DNA from: CAYFHQ01 sp964342805 | Lineage (GTDB): Bacteria; Bacillota; Clostridia; Peptostreptococcales; Acidaminobacteraceae | DNA length: 16,057 nucleotides | Assembly: GCA_964342805.1 (NCBI GenBank) | Contig: CAYFHQ010000086.1 | Span: 1-16,057 of the forward strand | Direction of reading: 5' to 3' | Shown here: positions 1-8,453 of the stretch, piece by piece | Numbering within the stretch: position 1 is the stretch's first letter | How the letters are laid out: each line of letters opens with the position of its first letter | Position numbers and translations under genes: made by a program | The notes under the pieces: generated by a model | Told to the model about the DNA's origin: nothing | The model's input: the letters and a program-made list of their open reading frames with translations, nothing else | Databases searched by the model: none

Positions 1-569
1 CAGCGTCGGCGGGTTATGCCTTTTCCAGATTCCGTTTCTGGGGTCGAAAAACGGGCATGATGATGTTCCTGATTACCCAGATGTTCCCGGCCCCCATGAT
101 CCTGCTTCCCATGTACATCTTGCTGGTGAAGCTGGGACTGATCAACCAGTTCCTGGGCCTCTTGATTCCCTACCTGTCAACGGCAGTGCCGTTCAGTGTA
201 TGGATGATGAAGGGCTACTTTGACACCATTCCACAATCCTTGGAAGAGAGTGCCTACATTGATGGTTGTAACGTCTTCCAGGCCTTCTATAAGATCGTTT
301 TACCACTCTCCGCACCAGCCCTAGCCATTTGTGGCCTCTTTGCCTTTATGTCGGCTTGGTCGGAGTACATTGTAGCCCGGATTATCCTGGCTAACCCAGA
401 CATTCATACCCTACCTTTAGGTCTGGTAAGTATGCAGGGGCAGTTTTCAACGGACTGGGGTGTTTATTCAGCAGCGGCTGTCTTGACAACCCTACCGGTA
501 ATGATCCTATTTATAAGCCTGTCCAAGTTCCTTGTGGGCGGTTTGACCCTGGGTGGCGTAAAAGGCTAA
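1..569 (+). CDS. ABC sugar transporter permease, MalG-like (3' part only)
   Basis: This is the C-terminal 188 or so residues of an inner-membrane permease of the MalG/CUT1 family. The reading frame is open from base 3 through the left window edge, so the start lies outside. The first visible residues (SAGYAFSRFRFWGRK) match the conserved stretch before a central membrane helix in MalG-type permeases. The cytoplasmic EAA loop that docks on the ATPase is encoded at about 243-311 (EESAYIDG followed by IVLP). Several hydrophobic helices follow, and the protein ends GGLTLGGVKG, typical of MalG proteins. With the regulator and amylase downstream, maltose or maltodextrin is the likely substrate, but this is inferred from context. 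Its MalE and MalF partners would be expected upstream of the window. A partner ATPase is not seen here. Confidence 0.9.
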   Translation, partial: ASAGYAFSRFRFWGRKTGMMMFLITQMFPAPMILLPMYILLVKLGLINQFLGLLIPYLSTAVPFSVWMMKGYFDTIPQSLEESAYIDGCNVFQAFYKIVLPLSAPALAICGLFAFMSAWSEYIVARIILANPDIHTLPLGLVSMQGQFSTDWGVYSAAAVLTTLPVMILFISLSKFLVGGLTLGGVKG

Positions 570-598
570 AGGGAAGGTATAGCAAGGAGTGACGGAAC

Positions 599-627
599 TT
601 TTCACGAATGATTTGGTGTGATATGAT
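599..627 (+). promoter_or_regulatory. Candidate promoter for the LacI-family regulator
   Basis: TTTTCA (599-604) and TATGAT (622-627) are separated by 17 bp. TG at 619-620 makes this an extended -10 element. It lies between the permease stop and the regulator start, so the regulator could be transcribed apart from the transporter genes. No clear terminator follows the permease, so read-through is also possible. The call rests on pattern matching only. Confidence 0.45.
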
Positions 628-665
628 GTACCCATCGTTTATTTTGAATAAGGAAGGGATCCAAA

Positions 666-1664
666 ATGGCTGTAACCATAAAAGATGTGGCGAAAATTGC
701 AAAGGTTTCACCTTCAACAGTGTCCCGGGTCATTGCCAATAACCCGCGGATCAGTGACGCCACCAAGCAGATTGTATTTGAAGCAATGGAACAATTGAAT
801 TATCGACCCAATGCGATTGCGAGGAGTCTCGCCAACCAATCCACGCAGACCCTGGGCCTGGTGATTCCCAATACAGACGAAAACCTGTTTAAAAACCCAT
901 TCTTCATTGAAGTCATGCGGGGGATCAGCCTCTATGCCCAGAAACTTGGGTACCGGATTATGTTCACCTATAGTGCCAACCCCGACGAGGAGGTCCATTT
1001 CATTGAGGACTATATCCAAAGTCGTTGGGTAGACGGCATTGTCCTGTTAACCGCCACGGAAAACGACAAGTGTATTGAATTTCTGAGACAAAAAGCATTT
1101 CCCTTTGTGGTTGTGGGGAGACCCGACCAAGCAGAGGACACCCTTTGGGTGGATAATGACAACTTCCAGGCAACGTATAATGTAGTAAACCATTTGCTGC
1201 AAAAGGGCTGTAAGTCCATTGCCTTTATGGGAGGCTCTCAGAGTTTGAACTATTCCAGAGACCGTCTGGAAGGTTTTAAGCGGGCCATGGAGGTCCGTGG
1301 TGTTCCACTGCAAAAGGAATTCATTGTTGAGGTGCCAGACTTGACTATCGAAGTCGGTCAATCGGCCATGAATGGCATTTTAGCTCAGGGCGAACCCGAC
1401 GCAGTGGTAACCACAGACGACTTCTTGGCAATTGGTGCCCTTCGGGCCTGCCAAGACATGGGCCGGGACTTGAAAATCGTTGGCTTTAACAACATCCCCT
1501 TGGCTTCCTACCAGACGCCAAGCCTGTCCAGTGTGGACATTAACGGCGAAGCGCTGGGCTACCAGGCAGCCAAGCTCCTGATTAACAAGCTGCGGGATGT
1601 GGAGAACGTACTCAACCATTACATTGTAGAAACCAAGTTGATTGAAAGGGACTCCACTCGTTAA
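666..1664 (+). CDS. LacI-family transcriptional regulator, MalR-like
   Basis: A 332-residue DNA-binding repressor of the LacI/GalR family, of normal family length. Residues 4-55 form the helix-turn-helix and hinge (TIKDVAKIAKVSPSTVSRVI, then YRPNAIARSLA), which bind a CG-centred palindrome in this family. The rest is a periplasmic-binding-protein-like sensor domain. Its NTDENLFKNPFF and GIVLLTATE segments resemble maltose regulators (MalR) of Gram-positive bacteria. The start has a good ribosome site (AGGAAGGG, 651-658). It sits between a MalG-like permease and a GH13 enzyme, 15 bp before the latter, so the two are probably cotranscribed. Regulation of the maltose genes in this window, with a maltodextrin as effector, is inferred. 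A matching palindrome occurs at 8393-8410. A regulator of another alpha-glucoside is the main alternative. Confidence 0.9.
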   Translation: MAVTIKDVAKIAKVSPSTVSRVIANNPRISDATKQIVFEAMEQLNYRPNAIARSLANQSTQTLGLVIPNTDENLFKNPFFIEVMRGISLYAQKLGYRIMFTYSANPDEEVHFIEDYIQSRWVDGIVLLTATENDKCIEFLRQKAFPFVVVGRPDQAEDTLWVDNDNFQATYNVVNHLLQKGCKSIAFMGGSQSLNYSRDRLEGFKRAMEVRGVPLQKEFIVEVPDLTIEVGQSAMNGILAQGEPDAVVTTDDFLAIGALRACQDMGRDLKIVGFNNIPLASYQTPSLSSVDINGEALGYQAAKLLINKLRDVENVLNHYIVETKLIERDSTR

Positions 1665-1679
1665 ATTGAGGAGGACACC

Positions 1680-2975
1680 ATGGCAAAGAACACGCCATTA
1701 TCTCTTAGAAATCAAATTGTGTACTCTGTTTACGTGCGAAACCACGGGGAAACAGGGACCTTTACAGACGTAGAAAAAGACCTGGACCGGATTGCGGATC
1801 TAGGTACCGATATCATTTGGTTCATGCCCATTCACCCCATTGGGGTGGAGGCGAAAAAGGGGAGCCTGGGTTGCCCCTATGCCATTCAGGACTACCGCAA
1901 GGTCAATCCTGAGTATGGGACCCTAGACGACTTCAAATCACTGGTCGACGCCATTCATTCAAAAGGCATGACCTGTATGATTGACGTGGTCTATAACCAC
2001 ACATCACCTGACTCTGTCTTGGCAACCAACCATCCAGACTACTTCTTAAAGGATGAAACGGGTAAACTCAAGGGAAAGGTAGCCGAATGGTCAGACGTGG
2101 TGGACTTTGACTTTAGTAAGAGACCGGTTTGGGACGAACTCATTGACACCCTCATCCAGTGGGTCAAGCTGGGTGTAGACGGCTTCCGGTGTGACGTAGC
2201 CTCACTGGTTCCCCTGAACTTCTGGCTGGAAGCCAGGGAAAAGGTCGCCCAGGTCAATCCGAATGTCATTTGGCTGGCAGAGTCTGTTGAACCCAACTTC
2301 ATTGTTGAACTGGCGGAAATGGGTTATAAGGCCCACGGAGATATTGAGGTCTTCCAAGCCTTTGACATGCTGTATGACTATGACGTGTGGAAGATCTTTA
2401 AGGCTTATCGCAACAAAAAAGCCAAGCTCCAAGACTACCTGGAGGCCATGGTCAACCAGCATAAGACCATGCCAGGCAATTATGTAAAGTTAAAGAACTT
2501 AGAAAACCACGACAACGACCGGGCCAAGAAACATTTCACCTCTGAAAAAGAGCTGAACATGTGGACGGCCTTCCAGTTTAGCCAGCTGGGACCGGCCATG
2601 ATTTATGCAGGCCAGGAGGCCCAGGACGACCATACGCCGAGTCTCTTTGAAAGAGACCCAGTCAACTGGTCGGGCATGGACCCATCCTTTGTGGATTATC
2701 TGAAAAAATTAGTATCCTTGAAACGACTGGATATCATGACGGACAGTGACTACTCCATTGAAGTCAGTGACCAAGCCATTATCAAGCTTAAGCACCAAAA
2801 GGGCGACCAGCTACTTTACGGTGTTTTCAATGTGGAAATGCTCACAGGTGATACCCCTGTTTCAATTCCAGACGGGAACTACCTGGACTTTATCTCTGGA
2901 GACCAGGTAAGAGTTGCAAAAGGCAAGCTAACCCTTGAAGACCAACCTCGTATTTTGGTGGCCAATCTCAAGTAA
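1680..2975 (+). CDS. Alpha-amylase family (GH13) glycosidase, cytoplasmic
   Basis: A 431-residue GH13 enzyme acting on alpha-glucosidic bonds. All four GH13 signature regions are readable: DVVYNH (102-107), GFRCD with nucleophile Asp172, the acid/base Glu201 in LAESVE, and NHD with transition-state Asp278. The catalytic triad is therefore complete. No signal peptide is visible (it starts MAKNTPLSLRNQIVYSVYVR), so it probably acts inside the cell on imported maltodextrins. It is shorter than secreted amylases and neopullulanases and lacks an extra N-terminal starch-binding domain, although a small C-terminal beta domain seems present. The ribosome site GAGGAGG (1668-1674) is 5 bp before ATG. 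Exact specificity (maltodextrin glucosidase, oligo-1,6-glucosidase, cyclodextrinase) cannot be told from the sequence. It ends before a strong terminator and is probably in one operon with the upstream regulator. Confidence 0.88.
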   Translation: MAKNTPLSLRNQIVYSVYVRNHGETGTFTDVEKDLDRIADLGTDIIWFMPIHPIGVEAKKGSLGCPYAIQDYRKVNPEYGTLDDFKSLVDAIHSKGMTCMIDVVYNHTSPDSVLATNHPDYFLKDETGKLKGKVAEWSDVVDFDFSKRPVWDELIDTLIQWVKLGVDGFRCDVASLVPLNFWLEAREKVAQVNPNVIWLAESVEPNFIVELAEMGYKAHGDIEVFQAFDMLYDYDVWKIFKAYRNKKAKLQDYLEAMVNQHKTMPGNYVKLKNLENHDNDRAKKHFTSEKELNMWTAFQFSQLGPAMIYAGQEAQDDHTPSLFERDPVNWSGMDPSFVDYLKKLVSLKRLDIMTDSDYSIEVSDQAIIKLKHQKGDQLLYGVFNVEMLTGDTPVSIPDGNYLDFISGDQVRVAKGKLTLEDQPRILVANLK

Positions 2976-3010
2976 GAATTGTGCAAAGACACATGGAAAT
3001 TAAACAATCA

Positions 3011-3053
3011 AAAGACTCTCGAAAGCCAGTCCTGGTTATCGAGAGTCTTTTTA
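3011..3053 (+). terminator. Rho-independent terminator after the GH13 gene, possibly two-way
   Basis: A perfect 12-bp stem (AAAGACTCTCGA at 3011-3022 with TCGAGAGTCTTT at 3039-3050) encloses a second small stem, CCAG/CTGG, and is followed by a T run at 3048-3052. On the minus strand the same hairpin is followed by four Ts. It therefore could also stop the convergent lipoprotein gene that ends at 3100. Confidence 0.9.
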
Positions 3054-3099
3054 TAATTGTCATGCAATTAGAGGGGGTTAGTTTATATGCCTAGGGGGC

Positions 3100-4251
3100 C
3101 TAGTCCTTGCCACCAGTGTCTTCTGCTGGTTGCTCTAGATCCATTTCCAAGGGGTTCTCATGTTCATGGTCTTGATCGTGATCATGGCTATGGGTATGGC
3201 CACTTTGAAGTTCTTCTATGGCTGCAGTCTTTAAGGCTTCCAACTTGGCCATAAAGGCCGAAAACTGGTCTTGGTCACCGTAAGGGATCTTGTAGTCATG
3301 GTCCTGCAAGAGGGCCAGGTAGGCCATTAACTGCTTGGCCGAAGCCGACTCTGGATAGGTTTCCATGAACCGGTGGTAGCTGTCCAGGACTTCCTTTTGA
3401 ACCTTGTAAGAGTTCCAGTCCACCACAGGTGTATTGGACAGGCCAAGGGTATAAAAATCAAAGTATTGCATATAGGCCAGTCTGACTTTTTCTTCTATCA
3501 GAATGGCAGACCCATCAATGTCTCTAAGGACTTCTTCTGCCTTCATAAGGCGGTCACTTAGGTCATTCCAAGGGATTACAATCCCTGCGTCATGAACGCT
3601 GACTTCATTGGACTCCAGGGCTGCCAGTTCTACATAAGCCGCCAGGGGTGGGATGAGAGACTCTTTAAGGCCTTCTAACTTGCCGTAGTCAACGATGGGG
3701 TAGGGTGACCCTTCCAGCCATACAAACTTAATGGCCCCGTCGATCATTTCACTCAGCTCGTCTTTCAGGTCTTGATTGTCCACAAGGTCCAGGTCCAAGA
3801 TCCCTTCTGGCCACTGGACAGATTGGTTGAGGGCAGGTATAAGTTCTTGAATGCCCCTTTCGCTATAGAGGCGGTCTGTGTACTTCATAGACCACTTTAT
3901 CAAGTGCTTTTCCAGTTTAATGAACTCGATGGACAGGTCGCCCGGCTTCATATGGGGGATCATTTCTTTATAGGCAACAAGGGCGTTGGCCGGCGGTACG
4001 TCGTCGGTCAAGGTTGCTGTGAAGGACTGGGCTGCGGCCTCCATGGCCTCAAGTTTTTCAGCCTCTTCACTGGTAGGCGCCTCCTGGTCACTGGGGGGAG
4101 TATTGTCTGGGCTAGCGGGCGCATCTTTTTCTATGGTTTGAGCCACAGGGGCTTCTTGTTCATTCTTTTCTTGGTCTGGGGCTTGGGAGCAGGCGGATAA
4201 TACCAGGGCCAAGCTGAGTCCCAAAGCCAGGTGCTTTATATGTTTCGTCAT
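3100..4251 (-). CDS. Putative lipoprotein with histidine-rich C-terminal tail, function unknown
   Basis: A 383-residue exported lipoprotein. The N-terminus is a lipoprotein signal peptide with lipobox LSAC and lipid-anchored Cys21. Next comes a linker rich in Pro, Glu and Asp (about 22-75) that should act as a spacer from the membrane. A mainly helical middle region without a family I recognise follows. Near the C-terminus, residues 352-364 hold six histidines alternating with Asp, Glu, Ser and Thr (HTHSHDHDQDHEH), a likely metal-binding stretch such as for zinc, nickel or copper. The ribosome site GGAGGT (4258-4263 on the complement) is 6 bp before ATG, which supports this start. A terminator separates it from the phosphorylase gene upstream, so it looks monocistronic. 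A link to sugar metabolism is not shown. A role in metal handling at the cell surface is a guess from the tail only. Confidence 0.8.
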   Translation of the reverse strand: MTKHIKHLALGLSLALVLSACSQAPDQEKNEQEAPVAQTIEKDAPASPDNTPPSDQEAPTSEEAEKLEAMEAAAQSFTATLTDDVPPANALVAYKEMIPHMKPGDLSIEFIKLEKHLIKWSMKYTDRLYSERGIQELIPALNQSVQWPEGILDLDLVDNQDLKDELSEMIDGAIKFVWLEGSPYPIVDYGKLEGLKESLIPPLAAYVELAALESNEVSVHDAGIVIPWNDLSDRLMKAEEVLRDIDGSAILIEEKVRLAYMQYFDFYTLGLSNTPVVDWNSYKVQKEVLDSYHRFMETYPESASAKQLMAYLALLQDHDYKIPYGDQDQFSAFMAKLEALKTAAIEELQSGHTHSHDHDQDHEHENPLEMDLEQPAEDTGGKD

Positions 4252-4278
4252 GGTTCAACCTCCGTTTGTTCTAGTTGT

Positions 4279-4284
4279 AGTATA
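4279..4284 (-). promoter_or_regulatory. Candidate -10 element of the lipoprotein gene
   Basis: On the minus strand the sequence reads TATACT, close to the consensus -10, about 30 bp before the start codon. No convincing -35 box is placed 16-18 bp upstream, so the promoter assignment is weak. The terminator at 4370-4408 makes a promoter somewhere in 4264-4369 likely. Confidence 0.3.
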
Positions 4285-4369
4285 CGCAAAATCCCCGGAG
4301 CAAAGGTGAACAGGCGGTTACAAAGAAGTTGCGATTGTGTGACAAAGGTCGGACTCGTGCAATCAGCGC

Positions 4370-4408
4370 AATAAAACGCCCACCCGTTTCCAACGGATGA
4401 GCGTTATT
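4370..4408 (-). terminator. Terminator after the maltose phosphorylase / glucan phosphorylase operon
   Basis: Read on the minus strand, the arm AATAACGCTCATCCGTT pairs with AACGGGTGGGCGTTTTATT around a short GGA loop. The stem is long, with a few G-U pairs, and ends in a T-rich stretch. It starts 8 bp after the stop codon of the glucan phosphorylase gene and separates it from the lipoprotein gene downstream. Confidence 0.8.
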
Positions 4409-4416
4409 AGCAGTGT

Positions 4417-6018
4417 TTACGTGTATAGAAGTTCGTAATACTCGTTAAGCATACGCTTTACAGCGAACTCCTCCTGGGTGGAGGAAATGCTTGCGACCAT
4501 CATTTGTCGCCACTGGTCAGGAGCTTCATAGTAGGTCGGCAAAACCTCTTCCTGAAGGACCTTGTAGAGGGCTTTCAGGTCGTGGGTGTCCAGGATGGTG
4601 GAGTCGTCGGACTCAAAACCGTCACCGAACTGCCAGCCATTGACACCATGGACACAGGCCTCTGGCCACCAGCCGTCCAAAATGGAGAAGTTCAGAACTC
4701 CATTCATTGCAGCCTTCATGCCAGAAGTTCCTGAGGCTTCTTTGGGCCGCCGTGGGTTGTTGAGCCACACGTCGGACCCTGTTACCAGGTGCCTACCAAT
4801 GGTCATGTCGTAGTTCTCAAGGAAAACGACGGCGTTGGGATACTTACGGGTCATGGTCACGATATTCTCCACGATCGATTTGCCCAAATCGTCCAGGGGA
4901 TGCGCTTTACCAGAAAATATGATCTGTAATTTCCCTTCTTCCAATAAAGGTGCGATGACCCGCTCATCGGTAAAGATCAAGTTAGACCGCTTATAGGGGG
5001 CAGCCCGCCTGGAGAATCCGATGGTGAGGACATCTTCCTTTAAGACCGAACCTGTCCGTTCCTTTACAAAGGAGATGAGCGCCCGCTTATTCTCCATATG
5101 CAAAGACCACAGCTTGTCCGGTTCCTTTTCCTCGAGCATACGGGTGTCCACCCAAGTGGGGACGTGTATGCCATTGGTAATGGCGTGGATCTGAGACCGG
5201 CCATCAATATGGGCCCACATTTTATTGGCCGTTTGCCCATGGAGTTTGGCAACCCCATTGGACATTCTGGATATCCGCAGGGCGGCAACGGTCATGTTAA
5301 AGGGGTCGCCCCCCAGCCTACGGAGCTGCTTTTCACTCAGTGTATTGTTGGCCCCCATGTACATGAGGCGGTCAATGTAGTGGGACTCATTGCCCTGGAG
5401 GACAGGGGTGTGCGTCGTAAAAACCACCTTGTCCCGGGTCTTGCGCCAGGCCTTCTTAAAGGAAGTACCGTGGCTCATTTCCTCCCGGATCAGTTCCAGG
5501 CCGGCAAAAACTGCGTGGCCCTCGTTGAAATGATACACGTCTACATCGTGGCCGAGGGCCTTTAGGGCCCGCACGCCGCCAATACCCAATACGATTTCCT
5601 GGGCGATCCGCTCTTCACCAAACCAACCATAGAGCTGGCCGGTGATCCAGGGGTCTTCATTGTCCGGTAGGTCGGTGTCCAGGAGGTAGAGGGGTGCGTT
5701 GCCAAAGGCTTCACACTTCCATACCTTGCAGGCTATGCGTCGGCGCCTGATGTCCACATGGACCGTCACTCCCGTGTCTTCCAGAAAATCGTAGGTATAG
5801 TTTTTGTAGCTGTCGTAGGGCTTGCCATTTGCGTCAATCAGCTGGTCTGTGTAGCCCTGCTTCCATAGTATGCCGATCCCCACAATGGGGAAATCGTGAT
5901 CCTTGGCACCCTTCAGGTAGTCACCTGCCAGAATGCCCAGCCCACCAGCATAGAGTTTGAAGTCGTTGTGGAGCCCATACTCCATGCTGAAGTAAGCAAC
6001 CTTTGGCATTGAACTCAT
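4417..6018 (-). CDS. glgP: Alpha-glucan phosphorylase, short form (GT35)
   Basis: A 533-residue phosphorylase that releases alpha-glucose 1-phosphate from the non-reducing ends of maltodextrins or glycogen using phosphate and pyridoxal phosphate. The N-terminus VAYFSMEYGL and LYAGGLGILAGDYLK are hallmarks of the family. The cofactor motif EASGTSGMK places the PLP lysine at about residue 435, followed by NGVLNF and LDGWWPE. It is far shorter than the 750-850 residues of E. coli or muscle phosphorylase. It fits the compact alpha-glucan phosphorylases of many bacteria and archaea, without the extra N-terminal domain found in longer members of that branch. The ribosome site GAGGTG lies 6 bp before ATG and decides this start over Met4. 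It follows the maltose phosphorylase gene by 23 bp, so the two form an operon that ends at the terminator 4370-4408. Its product is alpha-G1P, needing an alpha-phosphoglucomutase not seen here. Confidence 0.92.
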   Translation of the reverse strand: MSSMPKVAYFSMEYGLHNDFKLYAGGLGILAGDYLKGAKDHDFPIVGIGILWKQGYTDQLIDANGKPYDSYKNYTYDFLEDTGVTVHVDIRRRRIACKVWKCEAFGNAPLYLLDTDLPDNEDPWITGQLYGWFGEERIAQEIVLGIGGVRALKALGHDVDVYHFNEGHAVFAGLELIREEMSHGTSFKKAWRKTRDKVVFTTHTPVLQGNESHYIDRLMYMGANNTLSEKQLRRLGGDPFNMTVAALRISRMSNGVAKLHGQTANKMWAHIDGRSQIHAITNGIHVPTWVDTRMLEEKEPDKLWSLHMENKRALISFVKERTGSVLKEDVLTIGFSRRAAPYKRSNLIFTDERVIAPLLEEGKLQIIFSGKAHPLDDLGKSIVENIVTMTRKYPNAVVFLENYDMTIGRHLVTGSDVWLNNPRRPKEASGTSGMKAAMNGVLNFSILDGWWPEACVHGVNGWQFGDGFESDDSTILDTHDLKALYKVLQEEVLPTYYEAPDQWRQMMVASISSTQEEFAVKRMLNEYYELLYT

Positions 6019-6041
6019 GTAAACACCTCGCTTTGCGTAGA

Positions 6042-8357
6042 TTAGATCTTGCGAGTGTGGTCTAGGGGGATATGGAGTGCTGTGTCTGTGGCTAGATCGT
6101 AAACCTTGTTGTACACACCCACTTGAATCGGGTCACCCGATACCAAACGAATTTCAATGTGGTCCTTGTCCACTTGGATGTGGAGGGGCCGCTCCCTAAA
6201 GAGCATTTTAAAGGTATAACTGTCCCAGTTTTCAGGGATAAATGGATTGAACATGGGCTTACCGTCAGAAACGGAGAAGCCACCAAAACCATACTGGATG
6301 GCCATCCATGTACCTGCCATGGAGGTAATATGAAGGCCGTCGTCGGTGTCATTGTTATAGTTGTCTAGGTCCAGTCGCGCCGTACGGACATAAAGTTCGT
6401 AGGCCTTGTCATGATACCCAATTTCCCCTGCAATTATCGAGTAGACACAAGGTGACAGGGAAGACTCATGGACTGTGCGTGGTTCGTAGAAGTCAAAGTT
6501 GCGTTTTTTCACGTCCAGGTCGTACTGGTCACTGAGGAAGAAGAGGCCTTGGAGGACGTCTGCCTGTTTAATGAAACAGGACCGCAGAATCCGGTCCCAG
6601 GACCAGTTCTGGTTGAGTGGCAGGTGAACGGGGTCTAGGTCTTTAACCAGGATTTGCTCCTTGTCCATGTAGCCGTCAGACTGTTCGAAAATGCCCAGGT
6701 CTTCCACGTAGGGGTAGAACATTTTTTCTTGGATGTCCACCCATTTTTCAAACTCGCTGGCCTCAAAGCCGTATTTACCCTGAACGGCCAGGGCCTTTTC
6801 AGGAGATGCGCCTTTTACATAGGCCAGGGCTTCGAGGGCATACTCCAGGCACCATGCCGCAATTCTATTGGTATACCAGTTATTATTGACATTGTTGTCG
6901 TATTCGTTTGGACCTGTTACACCGTGCATCATGTACTTGTCCCTATGGGGCACGTAGTGGACCCGGTCAGCCCAGAAACGGGCGATGTTCAATAGGACGT
7001 CCAGGCCGTACTCTACCAGGTAGTCCTGGTCGCCAGTGTAACGGATATAGTTGAAAATGGCATAGGCGATGGCGCCATTTCTGTGGATTTCTTCAAAGGT
7101 GATTTCCCACTCGTTGTGGCACTCTTCACCATTCATGGTCACCATGGGGTAGAGGGCACCCTTTAGACCTAAGAGGGCCGCGTTGTCAATGGCTTTATCC
7201 AGTTGCTCATAGCGGTAAATCAGGAGGTTTTTGGCCACCTGCTCATGGGAGGTAGACAGGTAGAAGGGCAGGCAGTAGGCTTCTGTGTCCCAGTAAGTAG
7301 AACCGCCGTACTTTTCCCCTGTGAAGCCCTTGGGTCCAATGTTGAGTCGTGGGTCGTCACCACTATAGGTGCACTTCAAGTGGAATATATTGAAGCGGAT
7401 GCCTTGCTGGGCGGCCACGTCACCTTCAATTACAATGTCACCTTCTGCCCACATTTCCGCCCACTTGTCGGCATTTTCCTTGTAGAGCTGGTCAAAGCCC
7501 TTGTTGGAAATATGGTCCAGGGTTATGAGGGCATGGGCTTCCACCGCACTGGCCTCGTGGTCTCTGCTGGAAGCAACCGTAATGTACTTGTTAAGGGTTG
7601 CCGTTTGGCCCACCTGCATGTTTGTCTTGAACTGCTGGGAGACAAACTTGTCCTTGGCAAAGTTTTCTTTTGGTGCAGACAGGGTTTGGCCGTCTAGACT
7701 TAGGGTAGAAGTCATGGCCGATGCCACAAAAAAGCCTGTCTTACGGGTGGTCATGGAAACAAGGCCGTGGTTATCGTTAATCATTTCTTTTCCACGGTCC
7801 CAGAAGACTTCGTCGTAGTTGGCGTCTTCGTTACGGACGTCACCATCCAAGTAAGGAATGAAGGTGATTTCTGCCTTGTCGTCCAGGGCAGTCACGCTAT
7901 AAGAAATAGCACCGCTTTCAATGTCCACATAGGACATAAAACGCTTGACCTCAAAGGCAAAGTTTTTGCCGTCTATCTCCAGTTCAAAGGACCGGTGGAG
8001 GCATGCTTCTTTCATATCCAAGACCCGCTTGAAGTTCTTGGGAGGGTAGAGGGCCAGGTCTACGGGCTTGCCGTCAATAAAGACCTGAATGCCAATGATG
8101 TTTGTTGCATTGAGCACTTTAGCGAAATACTCAGGATAGCCGTTCTTCCACCAGCCAACCCGGGTCTTGTCCGGGTAGTAGACACCGGCAACATAGGAGC
8201 CTTGGAGGGTGACACCGCTGTAGTCTTCCTCGAAGTTCCCCCGGTGGCCCATGTGGCCGTTACCAATGCTCATAAAACTTTCATATAGTCGATTCTCCTC
8301 AGGATGAAATCCCTCTTCGATGATTTTCCAAGGATGTTCTTTTACGTATTTAGCCAT
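6042..8357 (-). CDS. Maltose phosphorylase (glycoside hydrolase family 65)
   Basis: A GH65 enzyme of 771 residues that splits maltose with phosphate into glucose and beta-glucose 1-phosphate in the cytoplasm. The N-terminus has SIGNGHMGHRGNFEE, typical of the family. The catalytic-site stretch TGPNEYDNNVNNNWYTN carries the likely general acid, Glu485, aligning with Glu487 of the Lactobacillus brevis enzyme as I recall it. The loop HNEWEITFE (414-422) matches the loop known to set maltose specificity in the L. acidophilus enzyme, where trehalose and kojibiose phosphorylases differ. An ATG at 8376-8378 would add seven residues, but only Met8 of that longer form is preceded by an AGGCAGGT ribosome site, so 8357 is preferred. 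It is first in an operon with the glucan phosphorylase and divergent from beta-phosphoglucomutase, which uses its product. Kojibiose or nigerose specificity is less likely. Confidence 0.9.
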   Translation of the reverse strand: MAKYVKEHPWKIIEEGFHPEENRLYESFMSIGNGHMGHRGNFEEDYSGVTLQGSYVAGVYYPDKTRVGWWKNGYPEYFAKVLNATNIIGIQVFIDGKPVDLALYPPKNFKRVLDMKEACLHRSFELEIDGKNFAFEVKRFMSYVDIESGAISYSVTALDDKAEITFIPYLDGDVRNEDANYDEVFWDRGKEMINDNHGLVSMTTRKTGFFVASAMTSTLSLDGQTLSAPKENFAKDKFVSQQFKTNMQVGQTATLNKYITVASSRDHEASAVEAHALITLDHISNKGFDQLYKENADKWAEMWAEGDIVIEGDVAAQQGIRFNIFHLKCTYSGDDPRLNIGPKGFTGEKYGGSTYWDTEAYCLPFYLSTSHEQVAKNLLIYRYEQLDKAIDNAALLGLKGALYPMVTMNGEECHNEWEITFEEIHRNGAIAYAIFNYIRYTGDQDYLVEYGLDVLLNIARFWADRVHYVPHRDKYMMHGVTGPNEYDNNVNNNWYTNRIAAWCLEYALEALAYVKGASPEKALAVQGKYGFEASEFEKWVDIQEKMFYPYVEDLGIFEQSDGYMDKEQILVKDLDPVHLPLNQNWSWDRILRSCFIKQADVLQGLFFLSDQYDLDVKKRNFDFYEPRTVHESSLSPCVYSIIAGEIGYHDKAYELYVRTARLDLDNYNNDTDDGLHITSMAGTWMAIQYGFGGFSVSDGKPMFNPFIPENWDSYTFKMLFRERPLHIQVDKDHIEIRLVSGDPIQVGVYNKVYDLATDTALHIPLDHTRKI

Positions 8358-8392
8358 CTTATACCTGCCTTTATTCATTCATCGCCACAAAA

Positions 8393-8410
8393 TGCGCAAT
8401 CGGTTGCACA
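8393..8410. promoter_or_regulatory. Candidate LacI-family operator before the maltose phosphorylase gene
   Basis: TGCGCAATCGGTTGCACA is an 18-bp inverted repeat with a central CG and 6 of 8 half-site positions matching (TGyGCAAy). This is the form bound by LacI/GalR proteins. It lies about 35-52 bp downstream of the minus-strand -10 box, thus just inside the transcript, where a repressor would block the polymerase. The obvious ligand is the MalR-like protein encoded at 666-1664. The inner 14 bp also nearly fit a CcpA cre site, so catabolite control is an alternative. A second TTGCA lies 11 bp away at 8415-8419. Confidence 0.55.
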
Positions 8411-8444
8411 AATGTTGCAAAAAAATAGATGTCTCGCCACTTGT

Positions 8445-8453
8445 ATTATATCA
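8445..8453 (-). promoter_or_regulatory. Extended -10 promoter of the maltose phosphorylase operon
   Basis: On the minus strand the sequence is TGATATAAT, a perfect TATAAT (8445-8450) with the TG of an extended -10. No good -35 box is seen at the usual distance, as is common with extended -10 promoters. The transcript start would fall near 8438, giving a leader of about 80 bases containing the palindrome at 8393-8410. Confidence 0.6.

Noticed and set aside
5098..5565. 155-codon open frame opposite the glucan phosphorylase gene
   Set aside because: It is antisense to a gene with clear catalytic motifs and has no recognisable protein features; the same holds for the 173-codon frame at 7767-8288 opposite maltose phosphorylase.
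8358..8378. ATG at 8376-8378 as the start of maltose phosphorylase
   Set aside because: No clear ribosome site; the next in-frame ATG at 8355-8357 has AGGCAGGT before it and fits family length.
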